Assembly: GCA_964607755.1 (NCBI GenBank)
Contig: CAZSMC010000053.1
Span: 1 to 30,417 of the forward strand
Reading direction: 5' to 3'
Source of the DNA: CAZSMC01 sp964607755
GTDB taxonomy: Bacteria > Zhuqueibacterota > Zhuqueibacteria > Residuimicrobiales > Krinioviventaceae
DNA: 30,417 nt
The notes under the pieces are model-generated. The model searched no databases. It was not told where the DNA came from and saw only the letters and a list, made by a program, of their open reading frames with translations. Both the position numbers and the translations under genes were made by a program. Of this stretch, positions 1 through 6,948 are shown one piece after another (positions within the stretch are counted from its first letter, which is position 1; every line of letters starts with the position of its first letter).

Positions 1-1
1 T

Positions 2-24
2 AATCAGGAATAATCTGGTTTTTT
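2..24 (+). terminator. possible rho-independent terminator at window edge
   Basis: A 6-bp stem (AATCAG at 2-7 with CTGGTT at 15-20, including one T-G wobble) encloses a 7-base loop and runs into a T tract ending at 24. The T tract lies on the plus-strand side, so it would stop a gene entering from left of the window and converging on ptsI. The stem is short and AT-rich. Confidence 0.35.
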
Positions 25-51
25 CCGTAAAAATGTTAGGATTAGCAAAGA

Positions 52-1845
52 TCATGTGCTCTTGAGCAAATCCCGGTAAACCAGATTTTTAAATTTTTTC
101 TGATAAACGGTGCGGAGATAATGTTCAATTTCCGCGGTTGTATTATAACTAAACACCTTTTCGACCAGATTTTCACATTCACTGACATCCACCCGCCGGA
201 TAATTTCTTTAATAAGCAGCAGCGATACCGGGCTGACGCTAAATTCATCCAGTCCCATGCCAATGAGCATCATTGTCGCTAACGGGTCGCTTGCCATTTC
301 ACCGCACATGCCAACCCATTTTCCCTGCTCGTGTCCTTTTTGGATAATCTCACGGATAAGCCGCAACACAGCGGGATTGAATGTCTGGTAAAGGTAGGAT
401 ATGTTTTCATTGCCGCGGTCTACAGCAATTGTATATTGAATAAGGTCATTGGTTCCGATACTTAGAAAATCGCACTCGCGTGCAATAAGATCGGCAATGA
501 CAGCGGCTGCTGGCACTTCAATCATAGCGCCAACAGGAATATGCTCGGCAAAAGAATGACCTTCCTGGGTTAATTCTTGCTTTACTTTTTCCAGAATGTT
601 TTGGCAAAAACGCATTTCATGGACACAGGTAATCATTGGGAACATAACAAGCGGATTGCCATACATGCTGGCGCGCAAGATGGCGCGCAACTGGGTGCGG
701 AATAACTTTTCGCCTATATCACTGTACAGCCGGGCGCCGCGCAAACCAAGAAACGGATTTCTCTCTGCTGGCAATTCAATCGATTTGGGCGGCTTGTCAC
801 CGCCAAGATCAAATGTCCGGATAATGACAGGCTGTCCTTCGAGTTTTTCAAGTATTTTTTTATACTCGATGAATTGCTCCTCTTCTGAAGGCAATTTGGT
901 GTCAGCCAGATAGAGATACTCTGTGCGGTAGAGGCCAATACCGTTGCCGCCGGTGGCGAGGACGTTTTCCACTTCCATCGGGAATTCTATGTTGGAGGAG
1001 AGCTCGATGTCTTTGCCGTCTTTGGTGCGCGCCGGCAGTGTACGAGAAGCATCAAGACGTCGGACAAATTCTTCATAAACCCGGAGCCTCTTTTCATATT
1101 TAGAACGCGTTTTAGAACTGGGATTGATGACAAGGGTGCCAACATTCCCGTCCAGGATAACCAAGTCGCCTTCATTGATGTATGAATGGGCTGTGTGTAA
1201 ACCCACAACCGCCGGCACTTTTAAAGAGCGTGCCACTATAGTTGCATGTGAAGTGCGGCCGCCAAAATCCATGGCAAAACCTAGTACTTTGTCCGAATCC
1301 AGAGCAAGTGTATCTGAGGGCGTTAATTCCTCGGCAAAAACGATCGCAGATTCTGTTATGCTGCTAACTTGTTGGGGACTGTTTTCCTGGATGTGACCGA
1401 TAATTCGCCGTTTCAGGTCCTGAAGGTCAGCGGTGCGGGTTCTAAAATATTCATTTTTCATCTCTTCCAGAGCGGATTCAAATTGTTCAATGGTATCTTT
1501 GAATGCCCTGTCAGCGCTCTTTTGCTCTCCACGAATATTCTTTTCAGTGCCTTGAAGAATCATTGGGTCTTCAAGCATTGTTTGGTGCACCAGGAAGATT
1601 TTAGCGCCTTCTTCACCAATGGCTTTTCGTGATTTATTGTAAAGGGATTCCAGTTCAGACTTTGCTTTTTCAATAGCTTTATAAAATTTGTCTATTTCCT
1701 GGTCTATTTGGTTCTTGGCGATTTTTTGCGAGTCGACTTTAAGACGATCATGCCCTAAGATAAGAATTTTGCCAATTGCGATGCCAGGAGAAGCAGCAAT
1801 CCCTTTAAGTTTTATTTCATTTTTTTTATTGTCCTGCAATGTCAC
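52..1845 (-). CDS. ptsI: PTS enzyme I (phosphoenolpyruvate-protein phosphotransferase)
   Basis: Enzyme I autophosphorylates on histidine with PEP and passes the phosphate to HPr in the cytoplasm. The phospho-histidine motif GGRTSHATIVARS is present (His200 from the chosen start), as are the PEP-binding barrel motifs LYRTEYL and IRTFDLGGDKP and the catalytic cysteine in GMCGEMASDP (Cys514). The reading frame is open back to an ATG at 1947, but that would overlap HPr by 92 bases and its extra residues do not look like enzyme I. I therefore chose the GTG at 1845, ten bases after the HPr stop, giving 597 aa, close to the usual 570-600. A TTG at 1839 is an alternative. It is the last gene of IIC-IID-HPr-EI, all on the minus strand with gaps of 1-17 bases. 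Function is secure; the start is moderately so. Confidence 0.95.
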   Translation of the reverse strand: MTLQDNKKNEIKLKGIAASPGIAIGKILILGHDRLKVDSQKIAKNQIDQEIDKFYKAIEKAKSELESLYNKSRKAIGEEGAKIFLVHQTMLEDPMILQGTEKNIRGEQKSADRAFKDTIEQFESALEEMKNEYFRTRTADLQDLKRRIIGHIQENSPQQVSSITESAIVFAEELTPSDTLALDSDKVLGFAMDFGGRTSHATIVARSLKVPAVVGLHTAHSYINEGDLVILDGNVGTLVINPSSKTRSKYEKRLRVYEEFVRRLDASRTLPARTKDGKDIELSSNIEFPMEVENVLATGGNGIGLYRTEYLYLADTKLPSEEEQFIEYKKILEKLEGQPVIIRTFDLGGDKPPKSIELPAERNPFLGLRGARLYSDIGEKLFRTQLRAILRASMYGNPLVMFPMITCVHEMRFCQNILEKVKQELTQEGHSFAEHIPVGAMIEVPAAAVIADLIARECDFLSIGTNDLIQYTIAVDRGNENISYLYQTFNPAVLRLIREIIQKGHEQGKWVGMCGEMASDPLATMMLIGMGLDEFSVSPVSLLLIKEIIRRVDVSECENLVEKVFSYNTTAEIEHYLRTVYQKKFKNLVYRDLLKST

Positions 1846-1855
1846 ACTCTCATAT

Positions 1856-2137
1856 TTAAATTTGGTCCCATTCTTCTTTTGTTTCCAACTCGTGGAATAC
1901 GCCTTCCAGGGCTTGCATTGCTTCATTCTCGTCTTTGCCGTCAACAATCAATTCCACTTTTGAGCCGTGGCTGGCTTCCAACATGAGGATACCCATTATG
2001 CTTTTGGCGTTAATTTGTTCATCACTTTTTGATAAATAAATATCTGATTCGTATTGCGATGCTGTTTCCACAATCAACCGCGCCGGCCGCGCATGAATTC
2101 CTAAAATATTTTTTATTGTAAAAGATTTTTTTTTCAT
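1856..2137 (-). CDS. ptsH: phosphocarrier protein HPr
   Basis: This small cytoplasmic phosphocarrier accepts phosphate from enzyme I and would hand it to a IIA domain. The 93-aa product keeps canonical numbering: GIHARPA places the phospho-histidine at His15, and NAKSIMG places the regulatory serine at Ser46. Ser46 in this context is known in HPr proteins that are targets of HPr kinase/phosphorylase; no hprK is present in this window. The C-terminus is about six residues longer than the usual 85-88 aa and acidic. It follows the IID gene by 16 bases, with a purine-rich ribosome binding site (GAGTGGGAT) before the ATG, and precedes enzyme I by ten bases, so the genes are surely co-transcribed. 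Confidence 0.95.
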   Translation of the reverse strand: MKKKSFTIKNILGIHARPARLIVETASQYESDIYLSKSDEQINAKSIMGILMLEASHGSKVELIVDGKDENEAMQALEGVFHELETKEEWDQI

Positions 2138-2153
2138 ATCCCACTCTACTTGT

Positions 2154-2912
2154 CTATCCTGCTATGGAAAACAAGAATCCCGTAACCAGTCCGACCAATG
2201 AAATAACGAGCATAATAAAATTGATTGATTTGCCCATTTTAAGAAGACTAAAAGTCAGTCCCGCAGAGACAATAAATGCAGCAAGCACTGAATAATTTTG
2301 CACAAAACTCCATTTTGCCGCTGCCATAAAAAGTAATCCACACAATATCATGCTTATGATATTTAGTGCTTTTAAGAGTCCTCGAAAACGCTGCATTGAC
2401 AAGTAAGAAGCAACGTTGAAACCATTTTTATAGCCCAACAAGAGACCTTTTATACGGACGTATATATGGGGCACATTATAGAGCACAAGAAATATAACGA
2501 CAGCGCCATAACCGATAGTCAACGCCAGGAGTACGCCAATGCCTGCGGTTAATGGTTTAATGCGGCTCCAGAAAAGCTGATCGCCTAAAACGCCAAGCGG
2601 ACCAGCCATGCGCTCTTTGAATGTCTGGATAGCTTTGGTATCTGTTGTGCCGGTTGTGTAGGCTTTTTCTTCTTCTCTGGCGACCGCACCAAGAGCCCAA
2701 CTCGCGAAATACGGATGCGCATTGAAAAAATCGAGATGCCGTTTCAAAAAGAACGAACATCTCTGCTTATCTTTGTAAAAACGTTTTACAATAGGCACAG
2801 TGCAAAAGCAGAATCCCAGTCCAAGCATGGATTTGAAATTCCATGAACCTTGAACTAAAAAGCACCGAAACAGCATTGAGATCAGGTCTTTGTGATGAAT
2901 TCTCTCGGCCAT
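2154..2912 (-). CDS. PTS mannose/fructose/sorbose-family IID component
   Basis: This is the membrane component IID of the mannose-type phosphotransferase permeases, which works with IIC to move a sugar across the inner membrane. The 252-aa product has the typical IID layout. A soluble N-terminal half contains QGSWNFKSMLGLGFCF and the conserved segment GPLGVLGDQLFWSRIKPL (about residues 104-121), and a hydrophobic C-terminal half carries several membrane segments (about 120-145, 187-205 and 210-250). The ATG lies one base after the IIC stop, so translation is probably coupled. The substrate cannot be told from sequence. No IIA or IIB gene is next to it, which is unusual for a sugar transporter and leaves a regulatory role or supply of IIAB from elsewhere as options. 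Confidence 0.88.
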   Translation of the reverse strand: MAERIHHKDLISMLFRCFLVQGSWNFKSMLGLGFCFCTVPIVKRFYKDKQRCSFFLKRHLDFFNAHPYFASWALGAVAREEEKAYTTGTTDTKAIQTFKERMAGPLGVLGDQLFWSRIKPLTAGIGVLLALTIGYGAVVIFLVLYNVPHIYVRIKGLLLGYKNGFNVASYLSMQRFRGLLKALNIISMILCGLLFMAAAKWSFVQNYSVLAAFIVSAGLTFSLLKMGKSINFIMLVISLVGLVTGFLFSIAG

Positions 2913-2913
2913 A

Positions 2914-3597
2914 TTAAATGAAATAAAGAGTTCCTATGATCAGTCCAGCAAGAACGACCCATGAATATTTATTTTCTCTTTTGAGCAAATTGAAAAGAAA
3001 AACGCAACCTGCTCCTAAAAAAGCACCACTGATTGGACGAAAAATGTCCTTTGATGCATCAGGTATGACAGCAATGAGATATGGCAGCGGCCTGGTTGCC
3101 AAAAGTGCAGCAGAAATCAGAGTTAACAAAAAACCAAGTAAAAAAGCAGAAAGAACGCCGGTCAGTTGGGCTTTTGAAACTTTATTTATATTTAAGGTTT
3201 CCCGGCCGAGCACTTTATTATAAATACGTCCATTTACCTTTCTCATTATTTCTACCAGATAACCGCCAAGCATACTTAAAATTATACCCAAAATGAGACA
3301 AAATGAAATAACTATAATTGGCCGATTGACCTGTTCAAGGGTCAAAATAGCGAGAACGGCAGCTATGGTAGAACCTACATTACCTTCGGAAAATCGCGCT
3401 GCGCCAACAGGCAATTCACTGATGTATACGAGTTCTAAAAGCACGCCCACAATAAAACCGACCGGCATGTTTCCTAGAAGCAATCCGGCAACAGAGCAGG
3501 ATACCAGTGGACGCGATATCATGATTTGGAGCGCTGCTGTGGTATCCAGGGCAACAATTCCACCCCACACACTTACAAGTAAGATATCAAGCCACAT
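2914..3597 (-). CDS. PTS mannose/fructose/sorbose-family IIC component
   Basis: This integral membrane component forms the sugar pathway with IID. The 227-aa hydrophobic protein has the family hallmarks near the N-terminus: ISRPLVSCSVAGLLLGN, followed by LELVYISELPVGAA and the small-residue stretch GNVGSTIAAV. Several further hydrophobic segments run to the C-terminus. It is the first gene of the minus-strand PTS operon. A GGAG ribosome binding site at 3605-3608 precedes the ATG by seven bases, and a sigma-70-like promoter lies just upstream. It is slightly shorter than typical IIC proteins (about 250-265 aa). The substrate is unknown. Confidence 0.88.
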   Translation of the reverse strand: MWLDILLVSVWGGIVALDTTAALQIMISRPLVSCSVAGLLLGNMPVGFIVGVLLELVYISELPVGAARFSEGNVGSTIAAVLAILTLEQVNRPIIVISFCLILGIILSMLGGYLVEIMRKVNGRIYNKVLGRETLNINKVSKAQLTGVLSAFLLGFLLTLISAALLATRPLPYLIAVIPDASKDIFRPISGAFLGAGCVFLFNLLKRENKYSWVVLAGLIIGTLYFI

Positions 3598-3621
3598 AAA
3601 ATTTCTCCAAAAATAACCTAA

Positions 3622-3650
3622 ATTTTAATCAATTTTGCGCAAAGAATCAA
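3622..3650 (-). promoter_or_regulatory. promoter of the PTS operon with a palindrome in the spacer
   Basis: On the minus strand TTGATT (3650-3645), a 17-base spacer and TAAAAT (3627-3622) match a vegetative promoter. Transcription would start near 3615, leaving a short leader that still contains the GGAG ribosome binding site. The spacer holds the perfect 10-bp palindrome TTTGCGCAAA (3634-3643) with a central CG, a shape typical of LacI/GalR-type operators. The promoter call is by eye. Confidence 0.45.
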
Positions 3651-3698
3651 CAAAAAAAGGTCTTATGCGCGAGTTAAAAAGACTATTGTGTTTGTTTC

Positions 3699-3734
3699 AA
3701 AAAATAAAAAACACGCTCGAACAGAATCAAGCAT
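3699..3734 (-). terminator. rho-independent terminator of nadE
   Basis: Read on the minus strand, an 8-bp stem (ATGCTTGA with TCGAGCGT, two T-G wobbles, 6-base loop) begins at the first base of the nadE stop codon. It is followed by a long T tract interrupted once by A (3711-3699). This separates nadE from the PTS operon and supports an independent promoter for IIC. Confidence 0.7.
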
Positions 3735-5473
3735 TAAAATCCACTGTATTTATTTGTGATTGGCATACGGCGGTCTTTGCCAAAAGCAAGTGAGGTTATT
3801 TTCACGCCGGGAGCAGCCTGCCGGCGTTTGTATTCGTTCATATCCACCATTCGGGTTACTTTTTTTACCGTCTCTGAATGAAAACCGCGTTCAATGATTT
3901 CACGCACTCCCAAAGATTCCTCAACGTAAAGTGTCAATATTTTATCCAACACTTCATAAGGCGGCAGACTATCCTGGTCTTTCTGATCCGGTTTGAGTTC
4001 CGCAGAAGGTTCTTTATCAATAACTGATTGTGGAATGATGGGGTAACCTGCCAGGTCGTTGCGGTAATGTGATAATCTGTAGACCATGTTTTTTTGCAAA
4101 TCTTTCAAAGGCGAGAATCCGCCCACCATATCTCCATAAAGCGTGCAATACCCGACACTTACTTCGCTTTTGTTCCCGGTGGCAAGTGCCAGATAACCGA
4201 ATTTATTTGACAGCGCCATGATAATGTTACCACGAATCCTGGCCTGCAAATTTTCTTCGGTTATATCAGGACTCATGTTTTGAAATGTATCCCTGAACAA
4301 ATCAAGGTATTGTTGAAAAATATCCCTTACCGGAAAGGTGTAAAAATGTATACCTAAATTTTGAACAATTTTTTCAGAATCAGTGACACTGCCTTTTGAA
4401 CTATATTGCGACGGCATCAACACAGCCGTGACGTGTTCAGGGCCAAGCGCATCGGCAGCAATGACAGCAACCAGCGCCGAATCGATGCCACCGCTTAATC
4501 CAAACACAACCTGTTTAAATCCGTTTTTGTGAACATAATCCCGCAATCCCAGGGTGATCGCTTTGTAAGCCTGTTCTTCAATCGAGTGAGTGTCCCTGAT
4601 AGTGGGAGCTGATATAGCTTTTTTCATAGATTTTTTTTCCCAATGCACAGGAACGTGTTGGATATGCCGGAAAGGGATCGTAAAACGGGTCCGGTTTTTA
4701 CCGTATGATTTGTGTTGTCTGGCCCGTCGAACTGGATCTACATTCACATCCACGCAGAGAAAATCCTCTTCAAAAGCTTTACCTGTTGCAAGCAGTTCGC
4801 CTTGTTCATTCACCAGAAGACTTTGTCCGTCAAACACCAGCTCATCCTGTCCGCCAACAAGATTGTTGTAGAGCAGCACAGAACATGTCTTCCGGGCATG
4901 CTGCTGCAGTACTTTTAAACGTTCTTTGTTTTTGTGCAGTGTAAAAGGTGAAGCTGAAATATTGATCAATATCTCGGCGCCGCCGGTAAAAGCTTCGCAT
5001 TCGATAACCCCGTTTGGCGCCCATATATCTTCGCAAATGCTAACGCCGACTTGAATGCCGTTTATATCCAGGACCAGCGGAGCATTGCCGGGTTCAAAGT
5101 AACGTTCCTCATCGAATACACTATAATTTGGCAATTGAACTTTGTGATAAACGGCGTGAATTTCACGGTCCTTGACGGCTGCAGCAGCGTTATATAAATA
5201 ATCCTTATCTGCATCAACAAAACCAATGAGAGCTAATATATCTTTGGTTTCCCCGGCGATGTCTTTGAGAATATCTTTCTGGTCCTGGATAAAATGTTTT
5301 CGGAGCACCAGATCCTCAGGCGGATAACCGGTAATGCTCATCTCAGGTAAACTGACAATATCGCAACCCAGGTCACGTGCCGTGTTCATGTGCTGCAAGA
5401 TTTTATCGCGATTTCCTTCCAGGTCGCCGACTGTGGTGTTTATTTGCGCCAATGCAATGCGAAGAGAATTCAT
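3734..5473 (-). CDS. nadE: glutamine-dependent NAD+ synthetase
   Basis: It makes NAD+ from nicotinate adenine dinucleotide, using glutamine as ammonia donor, in the cytoplasm. Two domains are visible. The N-terminal nitrilase-type glutaminase (about 1-260) carries the Glu-Lys-Cys triad: Glu44 in SLPEMSITGYPPE, Lys111 in YHKVQLPNYSVFDEERYF and Cys147 in GVSICEDIW. The C-terminal synthetase domain (about 295-579) has the pyrophosphatase loop FGLSGGIDSALVAV (SGGIDS at 327-332), plus LATGNKSEVSVGYCTLYGD and the C-terminal DRRMPITNKY. The length of 579 aa is normal for the two-domain bacterial form. A GGAG sits eight bases before the ATG. It has its own terminator, so sharing a strand with the PTS genes need not mean shared function. 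Confidence 0.96.
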   Translation of the reverse strand: MNSLRIALAQINTTVGDLEGNRDKILQHMNTARDLGCDIVSLPEMSITGYPPEDLVLRKHFIQDQKDILKDIAGETKDILALIGFVDADKDYLYNAAAAVKDREIHAVYHKVQLPNYSVFDEERYFEPGNAPLVLDINGIQVGVSICEDIWAPNGVIECEAFTGGAEILINISASPFTLHKNKERLKVLQQHARKTCSVLLYNNLVGGQDELVFDGQSLLVNEQGELLATGKAFEEDFLCVDVNVDPVRRARQHKSYGKNRTRFTIPFRHIQHVPVHWEKKSMKKAISAPTIRDTHSIEEQAYKAITLGLRDYVHKNGFKQVVFGLSGGIDSALVAVIAADALGPEHVTAVLMPSQYSSKGSVTDSEKIVQNLGIHFYTFPVRDIFQQYLDLFRDTFQNMSPDITEENLQARIRGNIIMALSNKFGYLALATGNKSEVSVGYCTLYGDMVGGFSPLKDLQKNMVYRLSHYRNDLAGYPIIPQSVIDKEPSAELKPDQKDQDSLPPYEVLDKILTLYVEESLGVREIIERGFHSETVKKVTRMVDMNEYKRRQAAPGVKITSLAFGKDRRMPITNKYSGF

Positions 5474-5565
5474 GTCGTGTACTCCATTTCAGTACAAAAA
5501 AAATAGCAATGAGATTCGAGAATCCTATTTTGAAATTTTTGCTCTACCGGACATTTTTTAGATTG

Positions 5566-5599
5566 GCCACCGATTAACACGGATTTTGCTGTGTTTTTA
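5566..5599. repeat. dispersed intergenic repeat, copy 1
   Basis: GCCACCGATTAACACGGATT followed by a TTTTGCTGTGTTTTT-like tail resembles 26611-26650, which reads GCCACGGATTTACACTGATT and also ends in GTGTTTTTG. Internally the unit is a roughly 10-bp direct repeat of the form CACNGATT; this copy has one unit fewer. Similar runs are known to me as common intergenic repeats in environmental genomes, but their role is not established. Confidence 0.5.
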
Positions 5600-5778
5600 G
5601 TTTTACTTGAATTTCCATAAGATGTTTTGTGAAACGGGTCTGGTAATGAAAATTTTCGGGTTGAGATAATAAATTTTAAACAACTTGTTTCAAATTAATA
5701 ATAAATTTTCTTTAAAGAAACTGAAAATTATCTTTTAAAATGGCTAGAGAATATTCAGCAACTAACATTCTGCATTCT

Positions 5779-5822
5779 TTTTTTCTTCCGGTAAATTTAG
5801 ACTGGTTTTCCCGAAGAAAAAA
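5779..5822. repeat. imperfect inverted repeat abutting the EPS promoter
   Basis: The left arm 5779-5791 (T6, CTTC, CGG) pairs with the right arm 5810-5822 (CCC, GAAG, A6) at 12 of 13 positions around an 18-base spacer. The right arm ends exactly where the -35 hexamer begins. The T run is on the 5' side on either strand, so it is not a normal intrinsic terminator. An operator or upstream element is more likely. Confidence 0.45.
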
Positions 5823-5851
5823 TTGATTTTAACCCGCCTTGTTTGTATATT
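5823..5851 (+). promoter_or_regulatory. sigma-70-like promoter of the polysaccharide operon
   Basis: TTGATT (5823-5828), a 17-base spacer and TATATT (5846-5851) give a near-consensus promoter. The start site would be near 5858, before an AGGAG at 5875-5879. The -35 hexamer is the same as that of the PTS promoter. This placement also excludes the longer rfbB reading frame that opens at 5839, upstream of the -10. Confidence 0.6.
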
Positions 5852-5883
5852 GGACATTTATTGGGGAAAGCAATAGGAGCGAA

Positions 5884-6894
5884 ATGATGAAAAGTATTCT
5901 GGTCACCGGTGGTGCCGGATTTATCGGCAGTAATTATATTCATTACCTTTTTAAAAAGTATGGTGATGGTATCAAAGTTTGCAATCTTGACAAACTCACG
6001 TATGCCGGCAATCTCGATAATTTGAGAGATGTTGAAAAAAATCAAAATTATACATTTATCCACGGCGATATTTGTGATTCCGCCATAGTTGAGGAGCTGA
6101 TGCCAAAAGTTGATGTGGTGGTGAATTTTGCCGCGGAAAGTCATGTGGACCGTTCTATTGGCTCGCCAGATGATTTTATCATGACTGATGTATACGGCGC
6201 ATTTGTTCTTTTGGAAGCAGCCCGTAAAAATAATATCGAAAAGTTTATCCAGATCAGTACAGATGAAGTTTATGGAAGTATCATCGACGGGTCGTTCAAG
6301 GAGAGCGATGTTTTGCAGCCCTCGAGTCCGTACTCTGCATCCAAGGCTGGTGCGGATCGTCTGGCTTTTTCCTACTATGTGACGTTTGATTTGCCGGTCA
6401 TTATAACCCGGTGCTCTAACAATTATGGGCCCTACCAGTATCCGGAAAAGCTCATCCCGTTGTTTGTTACGAATGCCCTGGACGATAAAAATTTACCAAT
6501 TTACGGTGACGGCAAAAATGTGCGCGACTGGATCTATGTCCAGGATCATTGCGATGCCGTCGATTTCCTCATCAAAAACGGCAAGGACGGCGAGGTTTAT
6601 AACATCGGTGGCGGAAATGAGCTGGAAAATATTGAAATTACTGATCTCATATTAAAAACTCTGCGCAAACCGGATAGTTTGAAAACATTCGTCAAAGACA
6701 GACTCGGTCACGATCGCCGTTATTCCGTTGATACTGCAAAACTCCGTGATCTGGGTTGGCAACCAATGCACAGCTTTGAGGATGCGATGGAAGAAACGGT
6801 CCAGTGGTATGTGAGTAACAGATGGTGGTGGGAGAAATTGAAAACAGGAGAATATCTTGAATACTATAAAAAGAATTATAATGAAAACCTTTAG
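5884..6894 (+). CDS. rfbB: dTDP-glucose 4,6-dehydratase
   Basis: It converts dTDP-glucose to dTDP-4-keto-6-deoxyglucose, the entry step to rhamnose and other 6-deoxyhexoses, in the cytoplasm. The extended short-chain dehydrogenase fold is clear. The NAD-binding TGGAGFIGS is at residues 8-16, followed by KLTYAGNLDNL, FAAESHVDRSI, the catalytic ISTDEVYG (123-131) and the YSASK pair Tyr150/Lys154. NNYGPYQYPEKLIPLF and the C-terminal GHDRRYSVD are also typical. The start is ATG 5884, or ATG 5887 at better spacing (7 bases) from AGGAG 5875-5879. The product is 336 aa, normal length. No rfbA, rfbC or rfbD accompanies it, so the rest of the pathway lies elsewhere or the 4-keto sugar feeds another branch. 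It is the first gene of the export operon. Confidence 0.95.
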   Translation: MMKSILVTGGAGFIGSNYIHYLFKKYGDGIKVCNLDKLTYAGNLDNLRDVEKNQNYTFIHGDICDSAIVEELMPKVDVVVNFAAESHVDRSIGSPDDFIMTDVYGAFVLLEAARKNNIEKFIQISTDEVYGSIIDGSFKESDVLQPSSPYSASKAGADRLAFSYYVTFDLPVIITRCSNNYGPYQYPEKLIPLFVTNALDDKNLPIYGDGKNVRDWIYVQDHCDAVDFLIKNGKDGEVYNIGGGNELENIEITDLILKTLRKPDSLKTFVKDRLGHDRRYSVDTAKLRDLGWQPMHSFEDAMEETVQWYVSNRWWWEKLKTGEYLEYYKKNYNENL

Positions 6895-6948
6895 AGGATA
6901 TCTAAACGTACGAATAGCCCCGCCGGGGGACGAACGATAGGAGGAGGC

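Larger units (their letters stand above)
5474..5883. other. 410-base regulatory intergenic region between divergent nadE and rfbB
   Basis: No credible gene is visible here. The region holds the short palindrome GATTCGAGAATC just upstream of nadE, a degenerate copy of a dispersed repeat (5566-5599), an AT-rich tract (about 5660-5750), a long imperfect inverted repeat (5779-5822) and a promoter (5823-5851) for the polysaccharide operon. Confidence 0.7.

Noticed and set aside
1846..1947. Upstream ATG extension of ptsI overlapping HPr
   Set aside because: It would overlap ptsH by 92 bases and adds residues unlike enzyme I; GTG 1845 directly after the HPr stop is more natural.
5839..5883. Longer N-terminus for rfbB
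   Set aside because: It begins upstream of the promoter -10 (5846-5851), and the family start matches ATG 5884/5887 behind AGGAG.
6917..6931. GC-rich stem CCCC/GGGG between rfbB and the dehydrogenase
   Set aside because: Very short stem with a 3-base loop and no T tract inside an operon; probably incidental.
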